The notes: generated by a model not told the origin, from the letters alone. A stretch of 64,000 bases of DNA from Vagococcus penaei (GCF_001998885.1 NZ_CP019609.1:1538001-1602000); one strand, 5' to 3'. Positions 28,773 through 38,653 are shown, numbered from the stretch's first letter. Translations and numbers: made by a program.

Positions 28773-30737
28773 ATGAAAATTATTGATTTATTATCAACTA
28801 ATTGTATGATTCTTGATTTACAAGCAACAGACAAAAAAGTTGCCATTGACGAGATGGTCACTAAGTTGTACGAATCAGGTCGGATTACAAGTAAAGAAGA
28901 ATTTGAAGCAGGAATTTTAGCACGTGAAGCCCAAACTTCAACTGGACTAGGTGATGGTATTGCGATGCCGCACTCTAAAAATAAAGCAGTTAAACAAGCA
29001 ACAGTTTTATTTGCTAAAAGTCCAAAAGGGGTGGACTATGAATCATTAGATGGTCAACCAACATTTCTCTTTTTCATGATCGCTGCTCCAGAAGGTGCGA
29101 ACGATACACATTTACAAGCGTTGGCGAGTCTCTCTCGTTTATTACTAAATCCGATATTGATTCAAGCGTTAAAAGAGGTTGAAACAGCTGATCAAGTGAT
29201 TGAATTATTTGATGCAGCGGAAAAGGAATATGAAGCAAAAGAAGCTGCTGAAGCGGTTAAAGAAGAACAAGAAGCAAAAGAAAAAGCTGGTGAACCATCA
29301 GATAAACCTTATGTTGTGGCAGTTACCGCTTGTCCAACGGGGATTGCACATACTTACATGGCTGAAGATGCGTTGAAAAATAAAGCGGCTGAAATGGGTA
29401 TCGACATTAAAGTTGAAACTAATGGTTCTGATGGGGTAAAACATCGTCTGACAGCTGAAGATATTTCTCGTGCAGCAGGTGTTATTGTGGCAGCTGATAA
29501 AAATGTTGAAATGGCACGTTTTGATGGGAAACATTTAGTGAACCGTCCAGTGAGTGATGGAATTAAGAAAACAGAGGAATTACTTAATTTAGCTACTGGT
29601 GGTAAAGCGCCAATTTATCATAGTAACGGTGCTGATGACTCAGAGGAATCTGGTGAGTCAAGTAAGGGTAGTGTAGGATCACAAATTTATAAACATTTAA
29701 TGAATGGTGTTAGTCATATGTTACCGTTTGTTATTGGTGGTGGGATTGCGATTGCTTTAGCATTCTTAATTGACCAAACAATGGGAGTACCGAAAGATCA
29801 GTTAGCTAATTTAGGGTCTTATCATCAAGCAGCTGCTTATTTCAAAGCTATTGGTGGTACTGCGTTTAATTTCATGTTACCGGTTTTAGCTGGTTATATT
29901 GCATCCAGTATTGCCGATAGACCAGGATTGATTGTTGGTTTTGCTGCGGGTGCCATGGCATCAACAGGGATTGCTTTGAATAACTTGGATCAACCAACTT
30001 CTTCTGGTTTCTTAGGGGCATTAGTTGGTGGTTTCTTAGCAGGATATGTTATTGTCTTCTTGAAAAAAGTTTTAGCAAAATTGCCTAAATCTTTAGATGG
30101 GATTAAAACAATTTTATTCTACCCAGTATTTGGTTTATTAATTACCGGATTTTTAATGTTATTAGTTAATATTCCAATGAGTGCGATTAATACAGGTTTA
30201 AATAATTTCTTAATGTCATTATCAGGTGCGAATGCTGCACTATTAGGAGCATTATTGGCTGGTATGATGGCAATCGACTTAGGTGGTCCAATTAATAAAG
30301 CGGCTTATGTATTTGGAACTGGTACCTTAGCAGCTTCAGTTGCGACTGGTGGTAGTGTAGTCATGGCTGCTGTTATGGCTGGTGGGATGGTTCCACCGTT
30401 AGCAATTGCAATTGCTAGTTTCTTATTTAAAAATAAGTTTACACAAAAAGAACAAGAAGCTGGTGTCACAAACTTAATTATGGGATTCTCATTTATTACT
30501 GAAGGGGCAATTCCATTTGCTGCATCTGACCCATTAAGAATGATTCCAAGTTTCGTAGCTGGATCTGTTGTAACAGGTGCCTTAGTCGGTGGCATGGGTA
30601 TTAAATTAATGGCGCCACATGGTGGGATTTTTGTTATTATGTTAGTTAGTCACCCAATTATGTATTTACTATTTGTTATCATTGGTGCATTTGTTAGTGC
30701 ATTTATGTTAGGATTATTGAGAAAGAAAGTCGCGTAA
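28773..30737 (+). CDS. fruA: PTS fructose transporter, fused IIABC
   Basis: Membrane enzyme that imports fructose and phosphorylates it at C1. The IIA domain has AMPHSK with phospho-His67. A Glu/Ala-rich linker leads to the IIB domain with TACPTGIAHTYMAEDAL (phospho-Cys187). The IIC domain (about 310-654) has roughly eight to ten membrane segments, with GGPINKAAYVFG and FITEGAIPFAA as substrate-site motifs. It is last in the fruRKA operon, 21 bases after fruK. Confidence 0.96.
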   Translation: MKIIDLLSTNCMILDLQATDKKVAIDEMVTKLYESGRITSKEEFEAGILAREAQTSTGLGDGIAMPHSKNKAVKQATVLFAKSPKGVDYESLDGQPTFLFFMIAAPEGANDTHLQALASLSRLLLNPILIQALKEVETADQVIELFDAAEKEYEAKEAAEAVKEEQEAKEKAGEPSDKPYVVAVTACPTGIAHTYMAEDALKNKAAEMGIDIKVETNGSDGVKHRLTAEDISRAAGVIVAADKNVEMARFDGKHLVNRPVSDGIKKTEELLNLATGGKAPIYHSNGADDSEESGESSKGSVGSQIYKHLMNGVSHMLPFVIGGGIAIALAFLIDQTMGVPKDQLANLGSYHQAAAYFKAIGGTAFNFMLPVLAGYIASSIADRPGLIVGFAAGAMASTGIALNNLDQPTSSGFLGALVGGFLAGYVIVFLKKVLAKLPKSLDGIKTILFYPVFGLLITGFLMLLVNIPMSAINTGLNNFLMSLSGANAALLGALLAGMMAIDLGGPINKAAYVFGTGTLAASVATGGSVVMAAVMAGGMVPPLAIAIASFLFKNKFTQKEQEAGVTNLIMGFSFITEGAIPFAASDPLRMIPSFVAGSVVTGALVGGMGIKLMAPHGGIFVIMLVSHPIMYLLFVIIGAFVSAFMLGLLRKKVA

Positions 30738-30739
30738 AA

Positions 30740-30791
30740 TAATAAAGTAGGCAGCATAACCTAATAGAGGATATGTTGCCTACTTTATTTT
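30740..30791 (+). terminator. Intrinsic terminator after fruA
   Basis: Stem AAAGTAGGCAGCATA / TATGTTGCCTACTTT (one G-T pair) with a T-rich tail. Confidence 0.85.
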
Positions 30792-30869
30792 AAGACAAAA
30801 GGGTGAGTCATTCGATTAAAAGTACTGTATACTAAATTTAAAGATAGTTGATTATTAGGAGGGAATATC

Positions 30870-31190
30870 ATGGAACAAGAGCAATTAAAAGCAATAATGG
30901 GTTTAATCATTCATTCAGGTAAAGCAAAAAGTGAAGCCCATGAGGCTTTAGCAGAAGCAAAAAAAGGTCAGTTTGAGGAAGCAAATCGAAAGTTTAAATT
31001 AGCCAAAGATGCCATTAAAACAGCTCATAATCATCAAACAGAGATGCTAACAAAAGAAGCGAGTGGTGAGCAAACGGAAGTTACTTTGCTTCTTGTACAT
31101 AGTCAAGACCACCTAATGACAGCCATGTCATATGTTGATTTAGTTGGTGAATTTATTGATGTCTATCACCGTTTAATGTCAGATAGTTAA
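30870..31190 (+). CDS. Orphan PTS IIA component, lactose/cellobiose family
   Basis: A 106-residue helical phosphocarrier. The active-site region LLLVHSQDHLMTAM places the phospho-histidine at His77 and the metal-binding Asp at Asp80, matching IIA-Lac/IIA-Cel. No IIB, IIC or glycosidase gene is nearby, so it must serve a transporter encoded elsewhere or have a regulatory role. It has a strong AGGAGGG site and stands alone between the fru terminator and gshF. Confidence 0.88.
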   Translation: MEQEQLKAIMGLIIHSGKAKSEAHEALAEAKKGQFEEANRKFKLAKDAIKTAHNHQTEMLTKEASGEQTEVTLLLVHSQDHLMTAMSYVDLVGEFIDVYHRLMSDS

Positions 31191-31288
31191 GTAGTAATAT
31201 AAAGTAAAAACAGATAAATAGAGAATGGTAAACGTCAATGTTATAATAGTCACGTGAAAAAGACTTTATAGTAAAGGAACTCAAATAT

Positions 31289-33559
31289 ATGAAAGACTTA
31301 CAAAAAAAATTAACGCAGACTAAACTAAAAGCGCTCTTTAAAAAAATGCGAATTGGTTTGGAAAAAGAAAGTCAACGAGTAACGCCAAGTGGTGATTTGG
31401 CTCAAACGAATCATCCAAGTATATTAGGTAGCCGTGATTATCATCCTTACATTCAAACCGATTTTAGTGAAACGCAAATGGAACTTATCACACCTGTTTT
31501 TGATACAACAACAGAAATTATGAATTTTTTAGGTGCATTGCACGATGTATCAATTCGCTCAATGGAACAAGAGGAACGCTTGTGGCCTTTAAGTATGCCA
31601 CCTGTTTTACCAGAGTGTGATTGTGGTATTAAGATTGCTAAATTAACTAATCAAGGAGACGTTAATTATCGTCGTTACTTAGCCAAAGTTTATGGTAAAC
31701 GTAAGCAAATGGTTAGTGGGATTCACTATAACTTTGAATTCCCTAAAGAAATGTTAGAGGAATTGTTCGAGCAACAGACTGAATTTAAATCTATGGCAGA
31801 GTTGTCAACGGCTATCTATTTAAAAGTCTCTCGTCAATACTTACGTTATCGCTGGTTATTAACCTACTTGATTGGAGCATCACCGTTCGCAGAATCTGGT
31901 TACTTCACGGATGAAGAGCCAAAACAACCCGTTCGGAGTATTCGTAATAGTCAGTATGGCTACACTAATCGTCCTGAAATTCATGTGTCCTATAATTCTT
32001 TAGATACTTATGTGAATGACATCGAACGCTTAGTTGATACGGGTGCATTGATCGAAGCAAAAGAATTTTATTCGTCTGTTCGGTTACGTGGTGGCAATGA
32101 TTTGGATGATTTATTAGAGTCAGGTATTCGCTACATTGAATTACGTAATATTGATCTTGATCCTTGGGCTAAATATGGTATTACAAATTGGAGTCTTGAT
32201 TTTATCCATTTATTCGTTATGTTGATGTTATGGTTACCAGAAGAAAATATCTCAGATGAGATTATTAGCCAAGGAACACAATATAATGATCATGTATCAT
32301 TAGAACATCCTTTAGAAAAGACAGAATTATTAGATGAAGGTGAATGGTTGCTATCTGAGATGGCTAAGATGGCGTCAGCATTAGAAATGTCTGATTATTA
32401 TGTCGATATGGTTCAAACAGCTGCTGAACAACTTGCTCATCCTGAGTTGACTTTAGCAGGTCGAATTGTATCTTACTTAACCGAGCGTGGTATCACAAAC
32501 GGTGAGTTTGGAACAATGCTAGCGAATGATTTCTATCAAGAAGCAACAACCCATCCTTATCAGCTAGCAGGCTACCGTCATATGGAGCTATCAACACAAT
32601 TGTTTATGTTTGATGTCTTGCAAAAAGGTATTGGTCTAGAAGTTCTTGATGAGCAAGACCAATTTTTAAAATTATCGCATAAAGGACATGTTGAATACGT
32701 TAAAAATGGTAATATGACGAGTAAAGATAACTATGTTGTACCATTAATGATGGAAAATAAAATCGTGACTAAAAAAGTGTTAGCGAAAGCAGGTTTCCGC
32801 GTTCCTTTAGGGTCGGACTATAAAACGATTGAGTCAGCTATGGAGGATTATGCACAGTTTATCGATAAAGGAATTGTCATTAAGCCAAAATCAACAAATT
32901 TTGGACTGGGTATTTCAATTTTTAAAGAAGGCGCGACAAGAGAGGCTTATCGTCAAGGTTTAGAGATTGCTTTTGCTGAAGATACTGATGTATTGGTTGA
33001 AGAATTTTTATCAGGAACTGAATATCGCTTCTTTGTTGTGGATGGTAAAACTCTAGCGGTATTGTTACGCGTCCCTGCTAATGTAACAGGGGACGGGCAA
33101 CATACGATACGTGAGTTAGTGGCACTAAAAAATCAAGACAGCTTAAGAGGAACCAATCATCGTTCGCCACTTGAACAAATTGAGCTTGGAACAATTGAAG
33201 CTCTCATGTTGGAAGAGCAACAATTGACGTTTGATAGTATCCCTGAGCCTAAACAAGTCGTTTATTTAAGAGAGAACTCTAATGTTAGTACGGGTGGCGA
33301 CTCAATTGATGTGACAGATAGTATGCACGTTAGTTACAAAAAAATTGCTGAAGAAGCGACAAAAGCAATGGGGGCAGTTATTTGCGGAATGGATTTAATT
33401 ATTCCAGATTATCAAAAAGCAGCCACCAATCACGCTGACTATGGCATTATTGAAGCTAATTTTAATCCAATGATGCATATGCACGTGTATCCTTATGAAG
33501 GAACTAGCCGACGTTTAACAATGTCTATTTTAGAGCTATTGTATCCAGAGTTACATTAG
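31289..33559 (+). CDS. gshF: Bifunctional glutamate-cysteine ligase / glutathione synthetase
   Basis: Makes glutathione in two ATP-dependent steps within one polypeptide of 756 residues. The N-terminal half is the GshA-type ligase (RIGLEKESQRV, SRDYHPYIQTDFSETQMEL, ELRNIDLDPWAKYG). The C-terminal part, from about 490, is an ATP-grasp domain (VIKPKSTNFGLGISIF, FVVDGKTLAVLLRVPANV, GIIEANFNPMMHMH). The fused form is typical of Lactobacillales and Listeria. An AAAGGA site precedes the ATG. It is a single-gene transcript ended by the terminator shared with prsA. Confidence 0.96.
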   Translation: MKDLQKKLTQTKLKALFKKMRIGLEKESQRVTPSGDLAQTNHPSILGSRDYHPYIQTDFSETQMELITPVFDTTTEIMNFLGALHDVSIRSMEQEERLWPLSMPPVLPECDCGIKIAKLTNQGDVNYRRYLAKVYGKRKQMVSGIHYNFEFPKEMLEELFEQQTEFKSMAELSTAIYLKVSRQYLRYRWLLTYLIGASPFAESGYFTDEEPKQPVRSIRNSQYGYTNRPEIHVSYNSLDTYVNDIERLVDTGALIEAKEFYSSVRLRGGNDLDDLLESGIRYIELRNIDLDPWAKYGITNWSLDFIHLFVMLMLWLPEENISDEIISQGTQYNDHVSLEHPLEKTELLDEGEWLLSEMAKMASALEMSDYYVDMVQTAAEQLAHPELTLAGRIVSYLTERGITNGEFGTMLANDFYQEATTHPYQLAGYRHMELSTQLFMFDVLQKGIGLEVLDEQDQFLKLSHKGHVEYVKNGNMTSKDNYVVPLMMENKIVTKKVLAKAGFRVPLGSDYKTIESAMEDYAQFIDKGIVIKPKSTNFGLGISIFKEGATREAYRQGLEIAFAEDTDVLVEEFLSGTEYRFFVVDGKTLAVLLRVPANVTGDGQHTIRELVALKNQDSLRGTNHRSPLEQIELGTIEALMLEEQQLTFDSIPEPKQVVYLRENSNVSTGGDSIDVTDSMHVSYKKIAEEATKAMGAVICGMDLIIPDYQKAATNHADYGIIEANFNPMMHMHVYPYEGTSRRLTMSILELLYPELH

Positions 33560-33571
33560 TCAGAAGAAAAC

Positions 33572-33618
33572 AAAAAACCAAGTTGATTTATTGATAAGAT
33601 AAATCGACTTGGTTTTTT
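33572..33618. terminator. Bidirectional terminator between gshF and prsA
   Basis: Stem AAAAAACCAAGTTGATTTAT / ATAAATCGACTTGGTTTTTT (one mismatch-type G-T pair), with A/T runs giving U-tails on both strands for the convergent genes. Confidence 0.9.
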
Positions 33619-33625
33619 AGTTTCG

Positions 33626-34627
33626 TTATTTAGAAGAATCAGTTGAAGCTTCTTTAGATGATTCAGTTGCTTGACTATCTTTAGATGCGTCAGATTGTTT
33701 TGTATCTTCTTTTTTCGGTAAGTAAGGAGTTAAGATATCTTTAAACTGATTATCTTTAATTTTAACATTGGCTTTGTTTAATTCATCGCCTAAAACTTTT
33801 TGTTGGAAAGCAGGATCAGCTAATTTATTTTGTTTCACAACTTCTTTTAATTGTTTTTCAAATGGTTTGTAGTCATTGCCTTTTTTCTGGTTTTTATCCA
33901 TTTTGACAATGTAATAGCTTTCTGCACCAGTCATTTGGTTTTGAGCTTTGATGACATCAGATACTTGGCCATCTTCTAATTTATAAGCAGCTTCTTTAAC
34001 GTTTTGAGGAATCATGACATTTTCAGGTTTAGTTGTTGCAGTTGAGTTAAACGTTACTTTACCACCATCTTCTTTAGTAGTAGTATCCTGAGATTTTTCT
34101 TTCGCAATTTTAGCAAAGTCGCCATTATCTTTAACATCTTTTAAAATTGAATCAGCAGTATCTTGCTTATCAACCATGATAATTTGAGCTTCAACATCTG
34201 GATGATATGTTTTCCAAGCTTCTTCTAAGTCTGCATCAGTAATTTTAACATGTGCTTCCATCATCGCTTTTTGAGCAAGATTAGACTTGATATTTTCTTT
34301 AAATTGTTTTGTGTCTAAGTTATATTGTTTTAACGTTTCTTCAAAGACTTTTTGCCCGCCATATTGTTTTTCAGCAGCTGAATATTCTTTGTCAATCGCT
34401 TCTTTACTAACATCTTTACCATAGTTTTCTAGGGCAATTTTGTTAAAAATCATTCCTGTTAAAACTTGTTTAGACTGCTCATCTTTTGTTAATTGAGTGT
34501 AAAATTCATCTTGAGTAATTTTACCACCCTTCATTGTTACGATGTCTTTGCCGCCACCAGAGCACCCAGCTAAAGTGATTAAGCCTAATGCAGTTGCTGC
34601 AACTAATTTAATTGATGTTTTTTTCAT
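33626..34627 (-). CDS. prsA: PrsA-like foldase lipoprotein
   Basis: Membrane-anchored extracytoplasmic peptidyl-prolyl isomerase that helps secreted proteins fold after export. The signal peptide ends in LAGC (Cys22). The middle holds a parvulin-type domain (about 145-240: VEAQIIMVDKQDTADSIL..DFAKIAKEKSQD), flanked by the chaperone-like N- and C-terminal regions. The tail is Ser/Thr/Lys-rich and disordered. Length 333 is normal. It has AGGAGC upstream of the ATG and its own promoter region (34628-34790). Confidence 0.93.
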   Translation of the reverse strand: MKKTSIKLVAATALGLITLAGCSGGGKDIVTMKGGKITQDEFYTQLTKDEQSKQVLTGMIFNKIALENYGKDVSKEAIDKEYSAAEKQYGGQKVFEETLKQYNLDTKQFKENIKSNLAQKAMMEAHVKITDADLEEAWKTYHPDVEAQIIMVDKQDTADSILKDVKDNGDFAKIAKEKSQDTTTKEDGGKVTFNSTATTKPENVMIPQNVKEAAYKLEDGQVSDVIKAQNQMTGAESYYIVKMDKNQKKGNDYKPFEKQLKEVVKQNKLADPAFQQKVLGDELNKANVKIKDNQFKDILTPYLPKKEDTKQSDASKDSQATESSKEASTDSSK

Positions 34628-34793
34628 TTAATTCATACGCTCCTAATTCTATTGATTTTTAATTATATTCATTGTAATCAATCACGATAATAACTATAAC
34701 ATACTATTTATACAAAAAAAATGTTAAGATAACTAATTTCAATAAAACTTCATATAATCGTCTTTTATGTACGATTAAAAGCAAACTGTCTGA

Positions 34794-35159
34794 TTATTTC
34801 AAGGTTTTTTGAAAGTCATCTAGTTCTGTAGTGATTTTAGTTATTTGTTGTTTGATGTCATCCAAACGTGGATTGGCTTTAAATTGAAAACGAGCCACAT
34901 CTTTTTCTGTTTCTTCAATGGCTTTAGGGATCATAGTGTTCACTAAAGTTAAGACGCGTTGTACTTGATGTGACACGTTTTTTGCATCTTGTTTGATTTG
35001 GAATAAATCCTGAGTTAAATTCCGTGACGTTGTATCAACTTCTTGACGGAGTTTTTTTCCCGAACGAGGAGCTAAAAGCAAGCCTGTGCTACCACCTAAT
35101 ACTCCTCCAATTAATAAGCCTTTTAAAAATTTCTGAGTTGAAAATTTTTTTGATGTCAT
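34794..35159 (-). CDS. YtxH-domain membrane protein
   Basis: A 121-residue protein with one N-terminal membrane segment (FLKGLLIGGVLGGSTGLLLAP) immediately followed by RSGKKLRQEV, the YtxH/gas-vesicle-like signature, and a long amphipathic helical tail. The function of the family is unclear; it is stress-associated in Bacillus. The start overlaps the last four bases of the hit gene (ATGA-type overlap), so the two are co-translated. The hit-ytxH-prsA neighbourhood is common in Firmicutes. Confidence 0.85.
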   Translation of the reverse strand: MTSKKFSTQKFLKGLLIGGVLGGSTGLLLAPRSGKKLRQEVDTTSRNLTQDLFQIKQDAKNVSHQVQRVLTLVNTMIPKAIEETEKDVARFQFKANPRLDDIKQQITKITTELDDFQKTLK

Positions 35160-35584
35160 AGAGTCACGTTCCTTTTAATTAAATCAGCAATTTCTTGCAT
35201 ATCGTTAGGTGAGTAGTCATCAGCATGATTTGTAAAGGTTAATTTAAATCCATCAGACTCATCATATCTAGGGATTAAATGGAAATGTGAGTGGAAGACT
35301 GTCTGATAAGCTAGTTCTTTATTATTGTTAATTACGTTGAGTCCCTTCATATCAGGAAAGGCGAGTTCTAGTGCACGCGCAATTTTTGGGATTCTTGAGA
35401 AGACTTTTTGTGATAACTCTTCATCATAAGCAAAAATATCCGCAACATGTTTTTTAGGAATCACAAGCGTGTGACCTTTAGTTGTTTGGGTAATATCTAA
35501 AAATGCATAAACGTCCTCATCTTCGTACACAGTATAACTAGGTATTTCCCGGTTAACGATGTTGCAAAAAATACAGTCAGACAT
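35156..35584 (-). CDS. hit: HIT-family nucleotide-binding protein
   Basis: A 142-residue histidine-triad hydrolase of the Hint/FHIT superfamily, acting on adenosine phosphoramidates or dinucleotides. The N-terminal zinc-type motif CIFCNIVNREIPS and the catalytic triad HSHFHLIPR (His98, His100, His102) are clear. It is divergent from ecsA, an arrangement conserved in Bacillus (hit/ecsA). AGGAGG precedes the ATG. Confidence 0.94.
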   Translation of the reverse strand: MSDCIFCNIVNREIPSYTVYEDEDVYAFLDITQTTKGHTLVIPKKHVADIFAYDEELSQKVFSRIPKIARALELAFPDMKGLNVINNNKELAYQTVFHSHFHLIPRYDESDGFKLTFTNHADDYSPNDMQEIADLIKRNVTL

Positions 35585-35746
35585 ATAAAATACCTCCTAA
35601 TAATTTAAGTAAACTTCTTTCCTTTACCTTACCATAAAAATTAATTAAAATGAAAAGAAATATCCATTTTGTTATCTAAAGGAATTGACCGAAATTATGT
35701 TATAATTAGACTACTATTATATAGATGGATTAGCGGAGGGAAAGAT

Positions 35747-36481
35747 ATGAGTTTGAAAATTGAGCATGTGACAGGTGGCTATGGACATGTCCCTGTGCTG
35801 AAAGATATTTCATTTGATGTGTCTTCGGGTGAGATGGTTGGTTTAATTGGTCTAAATGGGGCTGGGAAAAGTACTACGATTAAACACATTATTGGATTGT
35901 TGACAGCACAAAAGGGTCAAATTTCAATTGATGGTGATACGTTGTCAGCGAATCCTGAGGTCTATCGCAAGAAAATTGGCTACATTCCGGAAACACCAGT
36001 TTTATATGAAGAATTAACTTTGCGCGAGCATATTGAAGTGACGGCAATGGCCTATGATATTCCAGTTGATGAGGCATTTAAACGTGCCGAAAAATTACTG
36101 CGAATATTTCGATTGGAGAAAAAGCTTGAGTGGTTTCCTGTGCATTTCTCAAAGGGGATGAAACAAAAAGTAATGGTCTTGTGTGCCTTTTTAACACAAC
36201 CGAGTCTTTATATTATTGATGAACCTTTCTTAGGTTTAGATCCATTAGCTATTAATGCGTTGTTAGAATTAATGGAAGAAATGAAAAAAAATGGTGCAGC
36301 AATTTTAATGTCAACGCATATTCTAGCGACTGCCGAAAAATACTGTGATCGTTTTGTCGTTCTTCATGATGGTGAAGTTCGAGCAGATGGTTCCATGACC
36401 GACTTGAGAACTGAGTTTCAATTACCTGACTCGTCTTTGGATGATATTTATCTTTCTCTAACTAAAGAAGAGGAGGGATAA
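35747..36481 (+). CDS. ecsA: ABC transporter ATP-binding protein EcsA
   Basis: ATPase of the Ecs transporter, which in Bacillus affects protein secretion, competence and regulated proteolysis. It has Walker A GLNGAGKST, signature FSKGMKQKV and Walker B YIIDEPFLGLDP. The start is ATG 35747, six bases after GGAGGG; the longer open frame from 35669 has no ribosome site and runs through the promoter region (extended -10 TGTTATAAT at 35698-35706). ecsB follows directly. Confidence 0.93.
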   Translation: MSLKIEHVTGGYGHVPVLKDISFDVSSGEMVGLIGLNGAGKSTTIKHIIGLLTAQKGQISIDGDTLSANPEVYRKKIGYIPETPVLYEELTLREHIEVTAMAYDIPVDEAFKRAEKLLRIFRLEKKLEWFPVHFSKGMKQKVMVLCAFLTQPSLYIIDEPFLGLDPLAINALLELMEEMKKNGAAILMSTHILATAEKYCDRFVVLHDGEVRADGSMTDLRTEFQLPDSSLDDIYLSLTKEEEG

Positions 36482-36484
36482 TGA

Positions 36485-37717
36485 ATGTCAGATTTTTACC
36501 GTTTGCGTGTCAGTCGGCACCAAACTAAAATGTTAAAATACATGAAATACATCTTTAACGATCATTTTATTTTAATTTTAATGTTTGGTATAGGTGGCTT
36601 TGGTTTGTATTATTCTGAATTAGTCAAAAGTTTGACTATCAACCAATTAATGTGGGTTAAACCTCTTGTTGGCTTTATGTGGTTTGCTAGTCTATTTATC
36701 GGTAAATTAGCGACGTTATTACATGAAGCAGATCAAGTTTTCTTATTACCAAAAGAGCGTCAAATGAGTCATTACTTAAATAAAGCTCTTACGCATTCAT
36801 TGGTGATTCCTTTTGTCTTACTTATACTAATGAGTGGTGTGACAATGCCAGTGCTTTTAGCAACGGGTATCCAGATGACACCCATTATCTATGGTATGTA
36901 CTTACTTACGTTATGGTTATTGAAATTTAGTGATTTACAGCTAAGGCTACAATTTTTATATCAAGATACGGCTAATTCTTGGACAAAAGAACGACTGCTT
37001 TGGTGTGTAGTTGCAATAATGGCAATTGGTAGTGGCTTATACATTCAGCCTTTTATAGGGTTAGTCATTGCTGCAATCTTTAGTTTATTAAATTATGTTC
37101 TTACAAAAAATAGACTAACAACTGGAACGTTAGAATGGTCAAAAGGTTGTTCATTAGAAAAACAACGAATGAAGCAAGTTTATACGTTTATTAATTTGTT
37201 TACCGATGTTCCTGGATTAACAAGTGACGTGAAACGACGCCCTTATTTAGATAAGTTATTAGCTACTATTCCCAAAAATCAGGCGAATACCTATCGCTAT
37301 TTATATGCACGAGTATTCATTAGAGGAACGGAATATAGTGGTTTAGTGTTACGTCTAATGATTATTGGTTGTGTGATTATTGGATTTAGCTCCACATCAT
37401 GGATTAGTTTACTAATAGCAGCTTTATTTTTATATTTAATTGGTTTTCAGCTAGTCCCACTTTTAGGAGAGTTTGACTACATGTTGATGGCAAAACTTTA
37501 CCCATTGCCATCTGAACAAAAAGTCAAAGCTGTTCGTGCTTTAATTACTAGAGTTTTAAGTGTCGTTCTTATCGTTTTTGCTTTGATTATATTCTTTGTG
37601 TTACCCGATAAGTTAACTGCACTGATGATTATTGGGGGCTTGCTGATAGAATGTCTTGTATTAAGTTGGTTATATATTCCTTATAGATTAAAAAAAATGC
37701 AGAAAGTTTCATTTTAA
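36485..37717 (+). CDS. ecsB: ABC transporter permease EcsB
   Basis: Membrane partner of EcsA, 410 residues with about eight to ten hydrophobic segments. The N-terminus reads FYRLRVSRHQTKMLKYMKYIFNDHF, typical of EcsB. The central cytosolic part has FTDVPGLTSDVKRRPYLDKLL, a conserved EcsB stretch. It starts three bases after the ecsA stop behind GGAGGG. The transported substrate is not known. Confidence 0.9.
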   Translation: MSDFYRLRVSRHQTKMLKYMKYIFNDHFILILMFGIGGFGLYYSELVKSLTINQLMWVKPLVGFMWFASLFIGKLATLLHEADQVFLLPKERQMSHYLNKALTHSLVIPFVLLILMSGVTMPVLLATGIQMTPIIYGMYLLTLWLLKFSDLQLRLQFLYQDTANSWTKERLLWCVVAIMAIGSGLYIQPFIGLVIAAIFSLLNYVLTKNRLTTGTLEWSKGCSLEKQRMKQVYTFINLFTDVPGLTSDVKRRPYLDKLLATIPKNQANTYRYLYARVFIRGTEYSGLVLRLMIIGCVIIGFSSTSWISLLIAALFLYLIGFQLVPLLGEFDYMLMAKLYPLPSEQKVKAVRALITRVLSVVLIVFALIIFFVLPDKLTALMIIGGLLIECLVLSWLYIPYRLKKMQKVSF

Positions 37718-37823
37718 AAGAAACAATCAACAATATATGATATACTAATTGTCTGATTTTAAATTCTTTTAGGAATCACTTTGATGCGGAAGTTGGACTA
37801 AGTTAAATTGGGGAGAAAATATT

Positions 37824-38606
37824 GTGATATTTAAATTTGATAATAACTGGAATCTCCAACCGCTAAAAGGAGACACCGGTAAAGCTTATAAAGGAATAAG
37901 AGATGGTGAAGAGGTTTTTCTAAAACGGAATTCAACACCGTTTTTAGCAGCATTATCGCGAGAAGGTTTGACACCTAAATTATTATGGACGAAGCGAACG
38001 GGTAATGGCGACATCGTGACGGCACAAGAGTGGTTAAATGGTCAACAGTTATCAATGATTGATATGGTGGAAAATGATGAAGTGATTCGGATTTTAAATC
38101 ATCTGCATCATTCTGAATCATTGCGTTCGATGTTGCAACGTATGGGTGGTCACGAGAAATCCGCTTTTGACTTCTTAAGAGATTATGTCGAAGATTTGCC
38201 TGAGGCGTTAAAGACGGATGAGTTTTTAGTACGAGTATTTCGTTATTTAGAAGATCATCTGCCGACCTATCATTCAAAGTATTATGTGGCTTGTCATGGA
38301 GATGTCATGCATAAAAATTGGGTCCAATCAGAAGATGGTACAGTGTTTTTAGTTGATTGGGATTATTCAATTCTTTCTGATCCAGCACTTGATTTTGGTG
38401 CTATTTTAGGTTGTTATTTACCGATTTCTGAGTGGGCTAGTTGGCTCGAACGTTATGGTGAAACACCGAATGAGAATTTAATAGAACGTGTAAAATGGTA
38501 TGCAGCAATCAATTTATTATTGCAGATTAAGCGAAGTTATCTAACGAAAGATCAAGAATCTTTTAAAAATTATGTCGCATTATTAGAAAAAATAGAATTA
38601 ATTTAA
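37824..38606 (+). CDS. ytmP: Aminoglycoside phosphotransferase-fold kinase (YtmP-like)
   Basis: A 260-residue small-molecule kinase of the APH/choline-kinase fold. The catalytic loop is YYVACHGDVMHKNWV and the metal-binding segment is FLVDWDYSILSDPALDFG. It starts at GTG 37824, with GGGGAG upstream. Its substrate is unknown; resistance is unlikely, because this family is a conserved neighbour of trmB in Firmicutes. The 106 bases before it hold no gene. Confidence 0.85.
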   Translation: MIFKFDNNWNLQPLKGDTGKAYKGIRDGEEVFLKRNSTPFLAALSREGLTPKLLWTKRTGNGDIVTAQEWLNGQQLSMIDMVENDEVIRILNHLHHSESLRSMLQRMGGHEKSAFDFLRDYVEDLPEALKTDEFLVRVFRYLEDHLPTYHSKYYVACHGDVMHKNWVQSEDGTVFLVDWDYSILSDPALDFGAILGCYLPISEWASWLERYGETPNENLIERVKWYAAINLLLQIKRSYLTKDQESFKNYVALLEKIELI

Positions 38607-38607
38607 A

Positions 38608-38640
38608 GTCCTTTGACTAATCAATCAAAGGTCTTTTTTT
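38608..38640 (+). terminator. Terminator between ytmP-like gene and trmB
   Basis: Arms CCTTTGA / TCAAAGG followed by TCTTTTTTT. The trmB ribosome site AGGAGG starts right after the T-run, so some read-through to trmB is likely. Confidence 0.75.
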
Positions 38641-38653
38641 AGGAGGATATATC

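Noticed and set aside
35669-35746. Longer N-terminus for EcsA
   Set aside because: It covers the promoter and ribosome site; the ABC domain begins at ATG 35747.
37718-37823. T-box or other leader before the ytmP-like gene
   Set aside because: No T-box core sequence or terminator/antiterminator pair is visible.
37824-38606. Antibiotic resistance phosphotransferase
   Set aside because: Only the fold is shared; the trmB neighbourhood marks it as the conserved YtmP-type housekeeping kinase.
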